A DNA stretch of 64,000 nucleotides from Luidia sarsii (lineage: Eukaryota > Echinodermata > Asteroidea > Paxillosida > Luidiidae), in contig OX465110.1 in the NCBI GenBank assembly GCA_949987565.1, positions 526,501-590,500 on the forward strand. The letters are read 5' to 3'. Position numbers and translations under genes: made by a program. Below, one piece after another: positions 61,726 through 64,000 of the stretch (its first letter is position 1; every line of letters begins with the position of its first letter). The notes beneath the pieces are model-generated. The model saw only the letters and a list, made by a program, of their open reading frames with translations. It had not been told where the DNA came from and searched no databases.

Positions 61726-62799
61726 AATCCTGGGAAATGAAAGAACTCCACCGATCTATTAAGGCCAAATCACGTTCCGAAGGGACTAGTGTGACTAGTA
61801 TCTCAATATTCTTAATTTCCTGCCTCTCAGCCTGGCAATATTATAAACAGACCATTAACGGAGGCACTAACTTGGCAGTGTATTGTCAAAACAACACTTG
61901 TTAGTACTGAGCAGTTGTGTACACCATGGCGCGAATACTGATAGCTTCTTGTAAGGACACTCCTGAGTATGTTTTTTTTTATTTTAGTTTGAATCGCCAA
62001 GAAACAGATGAGATTTGGAGGAGTGATTGTGGATGCATCATGTGTTTAGTCTTATAGAGCAGACCAAGCCATGGTATGAATTAATGCATCGATTCACACT
62101 CTCCTTTGTCACTTTCCAAAACAAATTGGAGGTTTCTCTTGTGCCCTGAGATATTGGGTCCCATTCATCGCGACATTTTGTCTAAACCCAAGGCGACATT
62201 GAAAATTGGATTACATGTACGGACAGGGCCAGCCTGGTACTATTAGCACCCAGCCCCTTCCATTATGACTCGGTGATCCCCGGAGACAACAAGCAAGAAA
62301 GGGCGCCCCCTCCAGTCCGGGAGGATCCAGGCGAGGGAAGAGGAAGAGGAGTGTCTGAGAGAGACCAGCGTACTTGGCAATCACAGTTTTGCCCGTGTCC
62401 TCTAACTGAGTTGTGATTGGAGCAACTCCATTTAAGTGCAGCCCCCTCCCTCTCCGTGTAACCCCCCTCCTGTCATGCAGCCTGTGACATCAATTTCATC
62501 TAATGACTTTAAAGAGCCAGAGTCAAGGTCAGCCTTGTGAAGTCAGCCCAGACTCTGCCAGTCACTCCTTCCCCGATGCCACTCCCGACTCCCAAAATGG
62601 GACGAAAGGTGAAGGAATCATTGATGCATACATGTACACACATTTGGCACAGATATTTCCATTAATAGGCTGTGATGTACATGTACATGTACAGGCAGGC
62701 TCACAGTGGTCACTCTGCACATCTATTAAAACAAGATGATGAGTTGAAATTCTTAGCAGATATAAAAACACTTCACTGTACATGTAATTAAGAGGTGAT

Positions 62800-62870
62800 G
62801 TCTCTTCTTAGAGCCATACTTGCTCACGCAAGAGATTATCGCATGATGTCGTCGCAAACCTATTATATTG
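62800..62870 (+). repeat. Dispersed repeat, copy 3
   Basis: TCTTCTTAGAGCCATACTTG, CTCACGCAAGAGAT and GCATGATGTCGTCGCAAACC preserve the family pattern. Confidence 0.7.
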
Positions 62871-62929
62871 TTAAGCCTAGTTAAGCCACCATGTAAACCT
62901 TCAAATTTCATCTGGAGTTACTGACTCTT

Positions 62930-63010
62930 CTCCTAGCCACACTCACTCACTGAAAAGAGATCCTTCACATGGTGACACCACAAAGCTCTCACAAAACAAA
63001 CCTTCACATC
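62930..63010 (+). repeat. Dispersed repeat, copy 4
   Basis: CTCTTCTCCTAGCCACACTC, ACTCACTGAAAAGAGATCC and CACATGGTGACACCACAAAG follow the same order. It lies about 60 bp from copy 3. Confidence 0.7.
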
Positions 63011-63054
63011 TCAAGAATAAAAATGTCATTAATATGCCATTTCAACACACCAAA

Positions 63055-63258
63055 TGGAAACAAAACTTAACAATAATTGCCCAATAATGTATTGATAAAG
63101 ATGGCTTCATCAGAGTTTTCATTGGAAACAAAACTGAGCAATCATTGCCCAATAATGTGTTGATAAAGATGGCTTCATCAGAGTTTTCATTGGAAACAAA
63201 ACTGAGCAATCATTGCCCAATAATGTATTGATAAAGATGGTTTCATCAGAGTTTTCAT
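63055..63258. repeat. 68-bp tandem repeat, three copies
   Basis: Copies are 63055-63122, 63123-63190 and 63191-63258. Each starts TGGAAACAAAACT and ends CATCAGAGTTTTCAT. Copies 2 and 3 are almost identical while copy 1 differs at several positions. Confidence 0.95.
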
Positions 63259-64000
63259 GAAGAGATGAATAACTGGTGAAGACTGATGGAATTCAATGAT
63301 GGGTTGAACATTGAAAGAAGAATGTTGTGTACACATCTTGTTGAATGAGACAGGATTCATAGCCAATTCTTACTGGCTCATTGATGCTCAGAACACCTCG
63401 ATTGCCTCCAATGCCATTTTTTCACAAAGAAAGAAGATGAATCCTTCATGCTTATCAGTTTCCATGCAAACGATTTAAGTTACCATGGCAATAAAGCTTT
63501 AGCTTAGCAACCAAAGACCACAAAGATTTAAGGAACAACCTCAGTCCCAGCTTTTGAAAATCGAATCCTGATGAAATCTCACTGTGAGACAGTAAACTGA
63601 ATTTGACCTTACACTTGGGCGTTAAGGACAATGATTAGATTATGGTCGGCTTTGTGAGTTGTCCAAATATGAAATTCCCTTCCTACCAAGGTAGTGCTGG
63701 AGTCAGATAGGGGCAGAGAGAGGGAAGAGGTTACCAAGGTGTGTCCTTTTTCCAATCCTCTTCACAAATCAGTTGACTCACTGTAGCAGAGCGTGAAAGC
63801 ATGAGGCAGAGGGTGAGAGAGGAGTTAGAGTAGGCCGACGTGTTCAAGCAAGCATACCGCTAGTCTCTTCCAGCACCTCCCTCCCCCCTCCCCCCTCCCC
63901 CCATCCCATTCATCTGCCTGGCTAGGCATGACTGATGCTGATTAGGATGGACATAATGCCACACATTGCAAACCAGGATGCTGGACTCTCACTGAGCCTA

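Larger units (their letters stand above)
61365..64000 (+). other. Downstream intron of the coiled-coil gene (partial)
   Basis: No further exon with convincing coiled-coil coding and splice sites was found before the right edge. Satellites and dispersed repeats fill 61425-63260. 61950-62600 is repeat-poor, and 63875-63905 is a C/T tract. Confidence 0.5.

Overview
The window is eukaryotic nuclear DNA: every recognisable gene is split by GT-AG introns and the spaces hold SINE, MITE, LINE and satellite debris. The proteins look like slow-evolving animal orthologs. The repeats, compact gene spacing and a marked excess of the palindrome TACATGTA suggest an invertebrate deuterostome, most likely an echinoderm or hemichordate; amphioxus is not excluded. 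The species call is inference.

Layout. Positions 1-31 kb are gene-dense and strictly alternate in strand (-,+,-,+,-,+,-,+), giving four head-to-head pairs: an unrecognised proline-rich gene (start 755, -) with GINS3 (1716, +); CENPL (8426, -) with CTDP1/FCP1 (9409, +); MRPS17 (17415, -) with NECAB (17674, +); and PSMD7/RPN8 (30046, -) with a coiled-coil gene (30624, +). GINS3 and CENPL, CTDP1 and MRPS17, and NECAB and PSMD7 meet tail to tail. I reconstructed exons for six of these genes as complete, phase-consistent reading frames (GINS3 211 aa, CENPL 356 aa, CTDP1 797 aa, MRPS17 144 aa, NECAB 333 aa, PSMD7 332 aa).

From 31 kb to the right edge the architecture changes. The coiled-coil gene has four short phase-0 exons (149 codons seen) spread over more than 30 kb, with introns of about 15.9 and 13.6 kb, and runs off the window. 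No other convincing gene lies in those introns. They hold dispersed repeats, satellites, purine/pyrimidine tracts, and long repeat-free stretches rich in homeodomain-type TAATTA words. This is the look of a bystander gene hosting regulatory elements for a developmental gene nearby; that is a hypothesis.

Mobile and repetitive DNA is the richest part of the window. It includes an 892-bp foldback element with ~420-bp arms and a perfect 9-bp target duplication in PSMD7 intron 1 (Mutator-like by structure); a 466-bp element with TTA target duplication (Harbinger-like by structure); a two-copy MITE family; a MITE nested in a LINE relic; a tRNA-derived SINE family; and a very abundant short palindromic family whose three best copies have 11-16 bp flanking duplications, which points to retroposition rather than cut-and-paste. 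The gene set is housekeeping: replication (GINS3), kinetochore (CENPL), Pol II CTD dephosphorylation (CTDP1), mitochondrial translation (MRPS17) and the proteasome (PSMD7), plus one neuronal-type calcium-binding gene (NECAB). Apart from shared promoters nothing indicates that they act in one pathway.
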